Source: an uncultured Aeriscardovia sp. (GTDB lineage Bacteria > Actinomycetota > Actinomycetes > Actinomycetales > Bifidobacteriaceae). From it: a stretch of DNA of 64,000 nt. Of this stretch, positions 1 to 10,586 are shown one piece after another. The DNA lies in the NCBI GenBank assembly GCA_903789535.1, contig CAIFES010000006.1:1-64000 (forward strand), written 5' to 3'. Within the stretch, counting starts at the first letter, position 1. Each line of letters begins with the position of its first letter. The position numbers and the translations under genes are program-made. The notes under the pieces were generated by a model. The model saw only the letters and a list, made by a program, of their open reading frames with translations, ran no database searches and was not told the DNA's origin.

Positions 1-50
1 ACTGCCCCAACGGACAGGACCAGGAATAAACACCACGTTCTGTCCTATAA

Positions 51-242
51 CCCCAGGCTCAAGCTCGTGCCCAGGCACAACAGCAGGCGCAACAACAGCA
101 ACAACAGGCACCTGCACCGTCACGGGGCATCGTGCATGGAGGTGCATTCTGCTCGCCTTTGGGCGCGACAGGTACTTCCTCCGCCGGCAACACCCTGACA
201 TGCCGCACGGCATCCGACGGGCGCGCACGCTGGATGTATTGA
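51..242 (+). pseudogene. C-terminal fragment or remnant of a Gln-rich protein (QAQQQAQQQQQQAPAPSRGIVHGGAFCSPLGATGTSSAGNTLTCRTASDGRARWMY*)
   Basis: Plus-strand frame reads a plausible secreted/surface-protein tail (GAFCSP.GATG.TS.G..L.C..ASDGRARW), but an in-frame TAA at 48-50 cuts it from anything upstream; either a remnant or a frameshift at the window edge. Confidence 0.4.
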
Positions 243-491
243 GCCGGAATACTATCGCTGTCCGATTGCACTAATTGCACAGTATCCGTGAGAGGCATCA
301 CGACGCGTAATCAGATCAAGTTCAAGTAATCCGATACTCGGTGTCCTGCACCGGGTATGGCTGACGAATAGAGCGACAGCAGAAGCACGATAGGATATTC
401 ACCCGTAAGATGAACCGACCCGGCAGGATCTGCCGCCGTTCCGGTAGATCGCCCGTCCAGGGATGTCAACCCGGATCCGGCTTACCCGCCG

Positions 492-1745
492 TCAGAGCAC
501 GGACGGCAGTCCCATGCTCTCCCTCAGCCGTCTGGCCTGTTCGGGCAGCAGGCTCTTGTTCGCCTCGGCTATCCGTGCCACAGCACGCTGGGCAACCCTC
601 TCCGAGATCCCCGTCTCCCCAGGGTCATACGCCGCCTGCGCGTTCTCCAGAACGAGACGTCCCGTCGTCACAGCGATCTGCTCGACAATATCCGGGTCAA
701 GACCATTCTTTGCTGCCAGCGACCTCCAGTTTTCCCTGCGCACACCGCGCGCGTCACGCGCCCCGCCGATCTTCATCGCCAGCCCCGGATCTGTGGACGA
801 CCAGTAGGTCGTAGTCAGAAGGTCATACATGGGCGACAATCGGATCGACTCGCCGTCGAGAATAATCGAATAATTCTTGGCATGAGCATCGGCGTTGCCG
901 ATCGACACGTTGAATGCCATCCGCCGCACCCACTCATACGACAGCCTGTCAGACGGGTCCGCGGTATGCAGCAGCGACAAGACCATTCTGGCCGTCACAT
1001 CATATTTCCTCGACGGCGGCAACCCGAACGACTGGAGCAGGTCTTCAGAATGGATTCTCTCAACAGACCCGTCCGCCCGCCGCAGCCTGTCAAACCGTTC
1101 GACGATATATGTCTCCTCGCCGCCAAATACAGCCAGACCGGCATCGGGCACATCCATCCCACACAGACGGGCCAGTCTGTTCGAGGCTGCCTCCACCACG
1201 TCCACGTCGCTCCGGCCGGATGCTGACGGTTTGAGGATGTGCGTCGAGGCTATGGCGGCATTCGGCCAGTACCACTGTCCGCCTAAACGGGCCAGAGTGA
1301 ACTTGGGCTGGTTGCCCGCCAGCGAGAACCTCGCATGCGGGCTCGATGCCCACCACTGCTCCGGCACCGCCCTTAACTGGCGGATCTGCGAGGCGATGGC
1401 GTCATCATCCGCCCTGGGGGCGGGGTCGGAAGCCGGTGTAGGAAGTGTGTCGGCAGAAGAGAACACGATCCCGCCCGCCGAGTCTGCCGAATCGAGCAGG
1501 TCGAACACATCTGTCGACCGTGCGCCGGTTCTTTCGGCCATCATCCGTCTGAGCACAGGCGACTCGGGAAGAAGATTGTTGAGGAAGTTTGCAGGTGCTG
1601 CGGCACGCCACCCGCCCTCAAGCGGCAGGCTCAGACTGATCGGCGCGACAGCGGAACCATCATAAGAAAAACTGATGCGGCCGGCGGCATCCTGCGTGAA
1701 TGCGCCGACGGGCTGTCCGCGCAGCCATGCATGCAACACCCTCAT
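492..1745 (-). CDS. hipA: HipA-like serine/threonine kinase toxin
   Basis: SLAGNQPKF motif, NVSIGNADAHAKNY catalytic region, LSPMYDLL; overlaps upstream HTH ORF. Confidence 0.88.
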   Translation of the reverse strand: MRVLHAWLRGQPVGAFTQDAAGRISFSYDGSAVAPISLSLPLEGGWRAAAPANFLNNLLPESPVLRRMMAERTGARSTDVFDLLDSADSAGGIVFSSADTLPTPASDPAPRADDDAIASQIRQLRAVPEQWWASSPHARFSLAGNQPKFTLARLGGQWYWPNAAIASTHILKPSASGRSDVDVVEAASNRLARLCGMDVPDAGLAVFGGEETYIVERFDRLRRADGSVERIHSEDLLQSFGLPPSRKYDVTARMVLSLLHTADPSDRLSYEWVRRMAFNVSIGNADAHAKNYSIILDGESIRLSPMYDLLTTTYWSSTDPGLAMKIGGARDARGVRRENWRSLAAKNGLDPDIVEQIAVTTGRLVLENAQAAYDPGETGISERVAQRAVARIAEANKSLLPEQARRLRESMGLPSVL

Positions 1746-2095
1746 CAGCCGCGTGCCCCCAGAAAGCTATCAGCAGGGAACGCAAGCAGATCAAAGCCCA
1801 GCAGGACAGCCATGTTTTGAATAAGATCTGGCATGCCCTTGCCTGTCTCGAGAACGCGGCGCACTTGGTCTGTGTCCGTGCCGAGCCTAGCAGCAATCGC
1901 CTCCGCGTCCAGCCCCATCGCCTCCGCCCTCTGCGACAGGCGGTGCGCCAGCACGGCCGCATCGTGCGGGTAGAGCGGATCAAGCTTGGTCTGTATGTTC
2001 TCGGAATAGTTGGCCACACGCCGTGTATAGGCGGTCTGTCTCTCGCCCGAGGCGGGCAGCGTATACGCCAATGTCATCGCGCCCTCCTTCATCAC
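1745..2095 (-). CDS. HipB-like antitoxin / DNA-binding partner
   Basis: 116 aa ORF directly upstream of and overlapping the hipA start; helix-turn-helix-like AEAIAARLGTDTDQVRRVLETGKG. Confidence 0.65.
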   Translation of the reverse strand: MMKEGAMTLAYTLPASGERQTAYTRRVANYSENIQTKLDPLYPHDAAVLAHRLSQRAEAMGLDAEAIAARLGTDTDQVRRVLETGKGMPDLIQNMAVLLGFDLLAFPADSFLGARG

Positions 2096-2240
2096 GAACG
2101 ATAATCCATGTCTGCTCTGGATCGTGGCCCTCAGTCATCACAACAGCTTGCAGCCGAGTTTACTCCCGGTGCCCGTTTCGGTGTTCTGGGCGATAGGCAC
2201 CATGACTGTTCCATCACCCGGATCGATGAACGATACAGTC

Positions 2241-2283
2241 GGAAAAATAAAAAGGGTTCCGGGATTGCTCCCGGAACCCTTGC
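2241..2283 (-). terminator. Rho-independent terminator downstream of tRNA-Ser
   Basis: minus strand GCAAGGGTTCCGGGAGCAATCCCGGAACCCTTTTTATTTTT. Confidence 0.85.
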
Positions 2284-2286
2284 GCG

Positions 2287-2371
2287 CGGAGGATGCGAGA
2301 TTCGAACTCGCGAGGGCGTGAACCCAACCCGCTTTCCAAGCGAGCGCCATAGACCACTAGGCGAATCCTCC
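2287..2371 (-). tRNA. tRNA-Ser(GGA)
   Basis: minus strand GGAGGATTCGCCTAGTGGTCTATGGCGCTCGCTTGGAAAGCGGGTTGGGTTCACGCCCTCGCGAGTTCGAATCTCGCATCCTCCG; loop TTGGAAA gives anticodon GGA; long variable arm. Confidence 0.95.
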
Positions 2372-2638
2372 AAAATGGTCAACCAGAAGAGTATAACACG
2401 CGTACGCCCATCCCGTCGCCCTACCTGATAGCCGACATGTCGTGGCCGATTTTCGCAGCCCAATCCAGTGCGTCAATTCAATCTTCCTCCGTGATGCCCG
2501 CAATCGGCGATAATGGACACAGAACGCACAACGACAGCACCCGCCACGCGTACCGGCCGGGCGATCATCAATCCGACTGACCGATGATCGAAAACCGATG
2601 GGGACAGGCCGATGGCGAGGAAGCGAGAAAGAGCGATC

Positions 2639-3685
2639 ATGACGAACGCAGACGAGACGACGCAGACACCACAGACGACGAAGACAGCGGCCGATACCGC
2701 GACAAACACCGAGACTTCCAAACCTGCCGGCGCCACGAGAAGCGCATCGGCCCCTTCCAGCCGCCTGCTCATCGGCTCGCACGTGAGCCTTTCCGGCGAG
2801 AAGATGCTCGTCAACGCGGCCAAGGAGGGCATCGACTTCGACGCCTCCACCATCATGGTGTTCACCGGCGCACCGCAGAACACGCGCCGCAAGGACATCT
2901 CGCGCTTTCACGTGGAGGAGGGCCGCCGCCTGCTCGACGAGCACCATATCGCACCGCTCATCGTGCATGCGCCCTACATCATCAACCTCGCCAACACGAA
3001 GAAACCGGAGGCGCACGAGTTCGGCGTGAACTTCATGCTCGGCGAGCTGGAGCGCGCCGAGGCGATCGGTGCCACGGACATCAGCTTCCACCCGGGCGCG
3101 CATGTGGGCGCCGGCACGAAGGCCGGGATCGAGCAGCTTGCCCGGTCGCTTACGGAGATCTTCGAGAAGACGACCACCACGAAGGTGCGTATCGCCGTGG
3201 AGACGATGGCCGGCAAGGGCTCGGAGGTGTGCACCGACTTCGACCAGATGGGCGAGCTGCTGCGGCTGGTGGGCAGCCCGAGGCTCACCGTCACGTTCGA
3301 CACGTGCCATGTGTACGACTCCGGATACGACCTGAAGGACCATGCCGACGACGTGTTCGGTGAGTTCGACGAAAAGATCGGCCTCGACAAGCTGACCGTC
3401 TTCCATCTCAACGACTCGAAGTTCGGCCTCTCCTCGCACAAGGACCGGCACGCGAACATCGGCCAGGGCAAGCTCGGCTGGGACGCGCTCTACGGCATCG
3501 CCACCGACCTGCGTTTCGCCGCCGTGCCGAAGATCCTCGAGACGCCGGCCATCCCCGACCCGGCCGACCCGCACAAGCGCTACAACTGCTACAAGCGCGA
3601 GATCGCCGAGCTGCGCGCGGGCGTGTTCGACCCGGATCTACCGAAAAAGGTCCTTGCCGACAACGGCGTCGCCGCCACCGCGTGA
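2639..3685 (+). CDS. nfo: Endonuclease IV-type AP endonuclease
   Basis: LLIGSHVSLSG, VHAPYIINLAN, ISFHPGAHVG, TFDTCHVYDSGYD, FHLNDSK, DRHANIGQGKLG motifs. Confidence 0.93.
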   Translation: MTNADETTQTPQTTKTAADTATNTETSKPAGATRSASAPSSRLLIGSHVSLSGEKMLVNAAKEGIDFDASTIMVFTGAPQNTRRKDISRFHVEEGRRLLDEHHIAPLIVHAPYIINLANTKKPEAHEFGVNFMLGELERAEAIGATDISFHPGAHVGAGTKAGIEQLARSLTEIFEKTTTTKVRIAVETMAGKGSEVCTDFDQMGELLRLVGSPRLTVTFDTCHVYDSGYDLKDHADDVFGEFDEKIGLDKLTVFHLNDSKFGLSSHKDRHANIGQGKLGWDALYGIATDLRFAAVPKILETPAIPDPADPHKRYNCYKREIAELRAGVFDPDLPKKVLADNGVAATA

Positions 3686-3701
3686 AAGGTCCTATAGACC
3701 G

Positions 3702-5855
3702 TTACTCCGCCGTCTTCGCACCAGCGGCGGCCTTCGGGACCGTCGTCTTCGAGGTGAAGCCGTCCTTCTGCAGGTAGTGCCCGCCCACGGTCAGGTCGTA
3801 GGTGATGAGCTTGTAGTCGTGCAGCAGCCGCTTCTGGGTGGCGGTCAGCTTCTCCACGCGCTGGCCGTGCTCGTTGAGATAGACCGGCTTCTCCTCGAGC
3901 GCCCTGTCCCAGTCGGTGCCGAGCTTCGTCTCCAGCGGCGACTGCATGGCCGGCACCTGCTCGTGCAGGCGCGTGAGGAAGGCGAGATACGGCGTCACCT
4001 GCGCGTCCATCTGCCCCGCGGCCTGGGCCATCAGGTAGTTGGGCGAGGTGTAGGCCGCGTTGCCCTGCGTAGCACCCTGCCTCCTGCTCGCCTTGTTCGA
4101 CCAGATGAAGTAATCCGTCTCATGCATGGTCAGCGCGTACTTGGGGTTGCCGATCTCGTTGGGATAGATGCCCGGCAGATGGTCGCCGTACCAGATCACC
4201 GTCGTCGGTTTGTCGAGCGCGTCGAGATCGTCGAGGAACTTCTTCGTGGCCGCGTCCGTGTAGTTGATGCCGCGCGAATACGTGTTGATATTGCCCAGCT
4301 CGGAGGATCCCGCGCCCAGCGAGGACGAGGAGATGAACGGCTTGGGGTGGTAGTACTCGCCCGGATAGGGCATATGGTTCTGGATGGTCGCCATCTGCAC
4401 AAAATGCGTCTTGCCGGTATGCGAGCGCAGATAGTCGGTCACGTTCTGGTAGGAGTCGGCGTCGGAGACGAGCGGGTTCTTCTCCACCGTGCCCTTGTGC
4501 GTCACATACTCGGGCCCGTCGAGCGTCCAGAAGTGCGAGAAACCGAAGTTCTTGTAGTTGGAGTGACGCAGGTAGAGCAGACCGTTGGCCGCATGGAAGG
4601 CCACGGAGCTGCTGCCGGGCACGTTCCACAGCTGGTTGAAGCTCGTAGGAGACTCCCAGCGGGAGACGAACTGCTGGTAGGGCGATTTGAGCGAGGCATT
4701 GAAGTCCGCGGTGCTCAGGCCCGTGATCGCCTGGAACTCAAGGTTGGCCGTGCCGCCGCCATAGCCGGAGGAGAGCATGAGGCCGGCCGTCGTCTGCGTC
4801 TTGAGCGAGCGGATGTAGGGGATCGGATCGCCGCCTCTGAGGCTGATGCCCGGCACGCGCGTGGGGTCGGAGAATGATTCGGACAGGACGAGCACCACGT
4901 TCTGGTCGGTCAGCTTCTGGGCGCGCGTGGCGTTGATTTTCGCCGCCTCGGCAGTGTAGCGCCTGGAGACGGCGGCCATCGCCTTTTTCGAATAGCCTTC
5001 CGGCTCGTCCATCACCTTCACATAGAAACCGCGGAGAAGATCGAGTAGGGTGCCATTGAGGTTGGAATCCTTCTGGGCGTTGAAAAGCTTGGCCTGGTCA
5101 TCGAAGGCCATGGCGATGCCGTGCGCGGGCGACTCCATGTTGCCCACAGTGGCGGCGAACACGGTGAACGGCACCCACGGCACGCAGGCGAGCAGAATCT
5201 GGGCGACGATGCGCACGGGCGTGTTGCGCACATGCAGCACATGGCCGGCGCCGAAATACCAGCCGCATAGCACGGCGAGCGCGATGAGCACAATAATGCT
5301 GATGATGCCGATGGCGACCATCCTCCCCGAGCCGGTGGGCATGAAGGTGAGGATCTCGCCGGTGTTGCCGCCGGCCACCTGCAGGTCGGAGGCGAGGATG
5401 GGCTCGTTGCGGGCGAGCATCTTGATCTGGTTGGCCACCGAGTAGATGACGATGATCGACAGGAAAGTGGCGGTCCCGGCCCAGAAATGGTTGGTGAGGA
5501 AGACGAAACCGATGTAGAGGAGCATCAGCAGCAACAGGTTGAGCAGCAGGATGCGCCGGGGGGCGAACAGCACCTGGTCATGCAGGTAGGAGGAGAAGAC
5601 GTAATCGCGCAGCAGGCTCTGGCCGGGGTTGATGCTCCACTGCAGCAGCTCGAGCGCCAGGCACGAGACCGCGCAGAAAAGGACGACATAGAGCAGATCC
5701 GTCAGAACGCGCCACAACGGGTCAGTTGTGATCTTCATCACCGCCGGGCGGCGCACGTCGCGCAGACGGTGATGACGGGCGCGAGGCGCGCCGGTACTGC
5801 CGGCAACGGGCGAGGCGCCCACGTTCTCCTCGTCCTTGTGCATCTGAGCAGACAT
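3702..5855 (-). CDS. LTA synthase/phosphoglycerol transferase family membrane protein (sulfatase fold)
   Basis: N-terminal TM segments, then NVVLVLSESFSDPTRV, GGGTANLEFQAITG, TTVIWYGDHLPG. Confidence 0.88.
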   Translation of the reverse strand: MSAQMHKDEENVGASPVAGSTGAPRARHHRLRDVRRPAVMKITTDPLWRVLTDLLYVVLFCAVSCLALELLQWSINPGQSLLRDYVFSSYLHDQVLFAPRRILLLNLLLLMLLYIGFVFLTNHFWAGTATFLSIIVIYSVANQIKMLARNEPILASDLQVAGGNTGEILTFMPTGSGRMVAIGIISIIVLIALAVLCGWYFGAGHVLHVRNTPVRIVAQILLACVPWVPFTVFAATVGNMESPAHGIAMAFDDQAKLFNAQKDSNLNGTLLDLLRGFYVKVMDEPEGYSKKAMAAVSRRYTAEAAKINATRAQKLTDQNVVLVLSESFSDPTRVPGISLRGGDPIPYIRSLKTQTTAGLMLSSGYGGGTANLEFQAITGLSTADFNASLKSPYQQFVSRWESPTSFNQLWNVPGSSSVAFHAANGLLYLRHSNYKNFGFSHFWTLDGPEYVTHKGTVEKNPLVSDADSYQNVTDYLRSHTGKTHFVQMATIQNHMPYPGEYYHPKPFISSSSLGAGSSELGNINTYSRGINYTDAATKKFLDDLDALDKPTTVIWYGDHLPGIYPNEIGNPKYALTMHETDYFIWSNKASRRQGATQGNAAYTSPNYLMAQAAGQMDAQVTPYLAFLTRLHEQVPAMQSPLETKLGTDWDRALEEKPVYLNEHGQRVEKLTATQKRLLHDYKLITYDLTVGGHYLQKDGFTSKTTVPKAAAGAKTAE

Positions 5856-5937
5856 CAGTCTTCTCCCTCTCGGACACTGTCTGTGACACTGCCGCAGCGA
5901 CGATCCCCGCCGGGCCGGATACGTGACCGGACCGGAT

Positions 5938-5970
5938 ACGAAAAAAGGAACCGACGAGACGCCGGTTCCC
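5938..5970 (-). terminator. Rho-independent terminator downstream of second tRNA-Ser
   Basis: minus strand GGGAACCGGCGTCTCGTCGGTTCCTTTTTTCG. Confidence 0.75.
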
Positions 5971-5976
5971 TACCCG

Positions 5977-6061
5977 CGGAGGATGCGAGATTCGAACTCG
6001 CGAGGGCGTGAACCCAACCCGCTTTCCAAGCGAGCGCCATAGACCACTAGGCGAATCCTCC
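5977..6061 (-). tRNA. tRNA-Ser(GGA), second copy
   Basis: Identical over 85 nt to 2287-2371. Confidence 0.95.
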
Positions 6062-6437
6062 AACAAGATCCAGATGATCTGACTATCACAGAATAGCCCG
6101 TATGCGGACAAGCGCTTCCGGTCACCGGCAGCCACAGTCTGCGCACGAAAAAGTGCGACCGGGCACCCGCGACTGCAGCGGTTGGGCACCAGCGGCCAGA
6201 CCAGCCGGACATCGAGTGTCGTACAAGCCGGACAACACTTTGTAAATTTTCCGCCATCAACCACCACAATCGCGGGCAGTATTTTTACACTGTCTAGCGG
6301 CACAGGGGCGACGCCGACGACAATCTTCGGCAGCCGACGGCACCCCGCGAACGGAACGGAACGCAACAACAGCACACGCCACACGGCGTCAACGTCATAA
6401 CGCGTCAATGTCAGGAACACAGGAGGCAGGAAGGCTC

Positions 6438-7304
6438 ATGCGCTATTTCATCACCGGGGCGACAGGCCGGCTCGGCCGCGCCGTCGTCGCACGGCTGCTG
6501 CGCACCACCGAGCCCGATGACATCAGCCTTGGCGTGCATGACCTCGCCAAGGCGGGCATGTTCTCGGACACCGGCTGCCGCGTCACGCGCATCGATTACA
6601 GCGACATGAACATGCTGCCGGCCGCCTTCTTCGACACGGACGTGCTGATTTACATCCCCAGCGAGATGCAGAGCAGTCTGCGACGGGTGATCGAGCTGGA
6701 GCATGTGCTCGCCGCCGCCGAGCGCGCCGGTGTGGGCAACATTGTGGCGATGGGCTACATCGCCGACCAGGAGCGCAACCCGTTCGGCCTCTCCGCCTAT
6801 TACGGCTATCTGACGCGTCGCCTGTCGGCCAGCGCGTTGGCGTGGACGGTGATCCGCGACGGTGTGTACGCGGATATCGTCGCCGGCCATCTGCCCTCCA
6901 TCCTGCGCCGAGGCAAGGTGCGTTACCCGATGGGCAAAGGTGCCATCTCCTTTATTTCCATCGATGACTGCGCCGAGGCGTTCGCCGCGGTGGCGCGCAG
7001 CCCTGAGCTGCTGCAACGGCAGGCGGTCTACACCGTCACCGCGCAGAAGGCGTATTCCGGCAAGGATCTCGCTGCGCTCATCTCCGATATTTCCGGCACG
7101 TCTGTGCGCTACGAGCCGATGGAGGCCGTCGATTTCGCCGCGCTCTACGACGAGCCGGCCGAGGGGGATCTGCAGGCCTCGCTCTATCAGGCGGCGGCGC
7201 AAGGATATATGAACGAGACGGGCGGCGATTTTGCCGCCATCACCGGCCATGAGCCCAAGAGCCTGGCCGACGTGCTGAAAGAGGCGTTGCCCAGACAGCT
7301 GTGA
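6438..7304 (+). CDS. NmrA-like/SDR NAD(P)-binding protein
   Basis: MRYFITGATGRLGRAVVARLL Rossmann start; NmrA-like layout. Confidence 0.82.
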   Translation: MRYFITGATGRLGRAVVARLLRTTEPDDISLGVHDLAKAGMFSDTGCRVTRIDYSDMNMLPAAFFDTDVLIYIPSEMQSSLRRVIELEHVLAAAERAGVGNIVAMGYIADQERNPFGLSAYYGYLTRRLSASALAWTVIRDGVYADIVAGHLPSILRRGKVRYPMGKGAISFISIDDCAEAFAAVARSPELLQRQAVYTVTAQKAYSGKDLAALISDISGTSVRYEPMEAVDFAALYDEPAEGDLQASLYQAAAQGYMNETGGDFAAITGHEPKSLADVLKEALPRQL

Positions 7305-7437
7305 GAGGCCGATAACAGGCCGGGCCGGAAGATAACAGACTGGAAGACAACAGGCCGGGCCGGAATCTGAGAGTTCCGCGACATTCCTCCGACGCAGTTT
7401 GGGATGTTCGACGCAACGCACACGGCGTCGCGCGCGC

Positions 7438-8763
7438 TCACCGCATGGACAGCCGCGGGTCGCGCGCTCGGAACCGGCGCCCCACCGCGAGCAGCGATGC
7501 CGCACAACCGGAGGCGGCGAGCGCGAAGAGCGCCCCTGCCGCGCCGAGCCAGGCAAGGCCTGCAGAATCTTTGACGAGCCCGCCGACCGCCGCGCCGACG
7601 GTGATGCCCAGATTGAAGCTCATCGAGTTGAGCGAATTGGCGAGGTTGAGCGAGCCGGGATGAAATTGCATGGCCGAGTCAACGTAATCGATCTGGCTCG
7701 GGCTGTTCTGCAGATACATGCACGCGCCGATGCCGATCACGCTGGCGAGCACGAGCCAGACCTGGCCCGTCAGGCACCCAAGGCTGAGCAGCGCGAGCAG
7801 TCCGGCGTGCAGCAGATAGACCGGCCACATGCGCCCGAGCGGCTGCTCCACACTCCCCCGCCGGGCAAGACGGCCCGAATAGAGGTTGGAGAACAGCGCG
7901 GCGAGGCCGAACACGACGAGCGCGAGCGAGACATACCGTGGCGCGATGCCGCCGAAACGCGTGAGCACCGGCGAGATATAGGTGTAGAAGACGTAGGTGG
8001 CGGCGGCGCCGAAGAACACGCACGCCACACCCAGCAGGATGCGCGGGTCGGTGAAGAGCAGGAACTGGCTGAAAAAGCCCACGCGCATGGTGGAGGAGCG
8101 GCGCGGCAGCGTGAGCAGCATAACGACCAGCAGCACGGCGATGATGACGGTGACGATGTGGAACGCCCAGCGCCAGCCGAACGTGCCGGCCACCCATGTG
8201 CCGAACGGCACGCCGGCCACCGAGGCGATGGAGAAACCGGAGAACACCCAGGCCATGAACCGCGCGCGGTTTTCCGGCCGAGCGACCTGCGGCGAGAACG
8301 TCATGGCGACGGCCACCATCGTGCCGGCCACGAGCGCGACCACAAGCCGGGACAGGGCAAGCATGGCGTAGCCGGTGGCAAAGCCGGAGAGCGCGTTGCC
8401 GGCAAGGAAGATGCAGCCAAGCACCATATAGGCGTCAAAACGGCGGAAGCGCGAGGAGACGGCCGCCCCCAGCGGGGTGCAGACGGCATAGACGCCGGCG
8501 AAGAGCGAGACGAGGTTGCCCACCTGCGTCTGCGGGACGGCAAGGCCGCGGGCGATGTCGGGCAGGATGCCCATCATGAGGAACTCGTTCATTCCCAGCG
8601 CGAAGCTCATGCCCACAAGCGCGATGACCTGCACGCTCCAGAACCTGCCGGGCGCGGGCAGGCGGAGCTCCTCGCCGGATTTCTGGCCTGCCCGGGCGTT
8701 CGCGACAGCCGCGCTTCCCGCGCCGCCGCGCCCACTCTGACCATTCTTCCCGCCTGCTTCCAT
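7438..8763 (-). CDS. MFS transporter (arabinose efflux-like)
   Basis: 12-TM pattern, LGMNEFLMMGILPDIA, SFNLGITVGAAVGGL. Confidence 0.85.
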   Translation of the reverse strand: MEAGGKNGQSGRGGAGSAAVANARAGQKSGEELRLPAPGRFWSVQVIALVGMSFALGMNEFLMMGILPDIARGLAVPQTQVGNLVSLFAGVYAVCTPLGAAVSSRFRRFDAYMVLGCIFLAGNALSGFATGYAMLALSRLVVALVAGTMVAVAMTFSPQVARPENRARFMAWVFSGFSIASVAGVPFGTWVAGTFGWRWAFHIVTVIIAVLLVVMLLTLPRRSSTMRVGFFSQFLLFTDPRILLGVACVFFGAAATYVFYTYISPVLTRFGGIAPRYVSLALVVFGLAALFSNLYSGRLARRGSVEQPLGRMWPVYLLHAGLLALLSLGCLTGQVWLVLASVIGIGACMYLQNSPSQIDYVDSAMQFHPGSLNLANSLNSMSFNLGITVGAAVGGLVKDSAGLAWLGAAGALFALAASGCAASLLAVGRRFRARDPRLSMR

Positions 8764-9016
8764 ATGCGCGAATGTAGAAAAACCCGCCGACCTGCCCGTG
8801 AGCGCCCTTTCCTCATGTCACCTGACGAAACCCTCCGCCTGCCGCACCATCCGCCCCGCATCATCTGCCGCACATTGCCCTACCGTCTGCCGCATCTGTA
8901 TGCCGCTTATCACACCGGCACGAACGATGACGAAAATGTTCCGAACGTTAAAGGCGTGTTCTACCATTGTATCGGTCGACTAAACGACAGTCATATCCAG
9001 CAATAAGGAAGCGAAT

Positions 9017-10303
9017 ATGAGCAAGATCACTGACATCCATGCACGTGAGATCCTTGATTCCCGCGGCAACCCGACGGTCGAGGTCGAGCTGCACACCGAG
9101 GACGGCTCCTTCGGCCTCGGTTCCGTCCCGTCCGGCGCCTCCACCGGTGAGTTCGAGGCCCTCGAGAAGCGCGACGGCGACAAGTCCCGCTTCGGCGGCA
9201 AGGGTGAGCTCTCCGTCGTCGAGGCCCTCAACGGTGAGATCCGCGACGCGGTCCTCGGCTTCGACGCTGCCGACCAGCGCGGCCTCGACCGCAAGCTGAT
9301 CGAGCTCGACGGCACCCCGAACAAGGCACGCTTCGGCGCCAACGCCATCCTCGGCGTCTCCCTCGCCGCCCTGCACGCCTCCGCCAAGTCCGCCGGCGAG
9401 CCGCTCTACCGCTACATCGGCGGCACCAACGGCCACATCATCCCGGTCCCGTGCATGAACGTCCTCAACGGCGGCAAGCACGCCGTCTCCGATGTGGATA
9501 TCCAGGAGTTCATGCTCGTCCCGCTCGGCTTCGATACCTATGCCGAGGCCCTGCGCGCCGGCGCCGAGACGTACCACGCCCTCAAGTCCGTGCTCGTCTC
9601 CAAGAACCTCAACGTCGGTCTGGGCGACGAGGGCGGCTACGCGCCGAACCTCAAGTCCAACAAGGAGGCCTTCGACCTTCTGATGCAGGCCATCGAGAAG
9701 GCCGGCTACAAGCCGGGCGAGCAGATCGCCCTCGCCTTCGACGCCGCCTCCTCCGAGTTCTTCAACAAGGAGGACGGCACCTACAACTTCGACGGCGGCA
9801 AGAAGTCGTCCGAGGAGATGCTCGCCTACTACGAGGGTCTGCTCAAGGACTACCCGGTCGTCTCCATGGAGGATCCGTTCGACGAGGAGAGCTGGGACGA
9901 CTTCGCCAAGCTCACCGCGCAGATCGGCGACAAGGTGCAGATCGTCGGCGATGATCTCTTCGTCACCAACCCGAAGCGCCTGCAGAAGGGCATCGACCTC
10001 AAGGCCGCCAACTCCCTGCTCGTCAAGCTCAACCAGATCGGCTCCGTCACCGAGACCCTCGACGCCATGAAGCTCGCCTACCGCAACGGCTTCACCACCA
10101 TGGTCTCCCACCGTTCCGGCGAGACCCCGGACGACACCATCGCCGATCTGTCCGTGGGTATGAACGCCATGCAGATCAAGTCCGGTGCCCCGGCCCGCGG
10201 CGAGCGCGTCGCCAAGTACAACCAGCTGCTGCGCATCGAGGAGCGTCTGGGTGACGACTCCGAGTACGCCGGCCGCTCCGCCTTCCCGAAGTTCCAGGCC
10301 TGA
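9017..10303 (+). CDS. eno: Enolase
   Basis: [74 protein letters not shown]. Confidence 0.99.
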   Translation: MSKITDIHAREILDSRGNPTVEVELHTEDGSFGLGSVPSGASTGEFEALEKRDGDKSRFGGKGELSVVEALNGEIRDAVLGFDAADQRGLDRKLIELDGTPNKARFGANAILGVSLAALHASAKSAGEPLYRYIGGTNGHIIPVPCMNVLNGGKHAVSDVDIQEFMLVPLGFDTYAEALRAGAETYHALKSVLVSKNLNVGLGDEGGYAPNLKSNKEAFDLLMQAIEKAGYKPGEQIALAFDAASSEFFNKEDGTYNFDGGKKSSEEMLAYYEGLLKDYPVVSMEDPFDEESWDDFAKLTAQIGDKVQIVGDDLFVTNPKRLQKGIDLKAANSLLVKLNQIGSVTETLDAMKLAYRNGFTTMVSHRSGETPDDTIADLSVGMNAMQIKSGAPARGERVAKYNQLLRIEERLGDDSEYAGRSAFPKFQA

Positions 10304-10378
10304 GACCTGCTCTTCGCGCCGGCTTTGATCGGCTTTCCGGATCCGGCCTGATTTTCAGGTCCGCGATCTGAGAAATAA

Positions 10379-10422
10379 GAGGAGCCTGTGACGCGAGCAA
10401 CGCCGCAGGCTCCCTTTGTATC
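10379..10422 (+). terminator. Putative terminator after eno
   Basis: GAGGAGCCTG...CAGGCTCCCTTTGT hairpin with T-rich tail. Confidence 0.65.
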
Positions 10423-10506
10423 TTGTTTTGTATCGTGTATCCGTTTTGTTCGTCTGTTCTGTCGTGCGGCCATACCAGAACATTGACCGATATGTGATTT
10501 TCGTCA

Positions 10507-10543
10507 CAAAAAAAGGCTGCCCTCACACAGAGGGCAGCCTAGG
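10507..10543 (-). terminator. Terminator of amino-acid ABC transporter operon
   Basis: minus strand AGGCTGCCCTCTGTGTGAGGGCAGCCTTTTTTT. Confidence 0.85.
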
Positions 10544-10586
10544 GAATCCTCTGCCGGGGAATCCTATCAGGCAATCAGCGAGGTGC

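Noticed and set aside
59-301. 80-aa minus-strand ORF with CCCCCCACCC cysteine run (possible metal-binding peptide)
   Set aside because: Cys run is the complement of the plus-strand CAA/CAG Gln codons, which give a more protein-like reading
2131-2463. Small ORFs MALAWKAGWVHALASSNLASSA... at both tRNA-Ser loci
   Set aside because: Translations of the tRNA-Ser gene itself (also 5855-6040)
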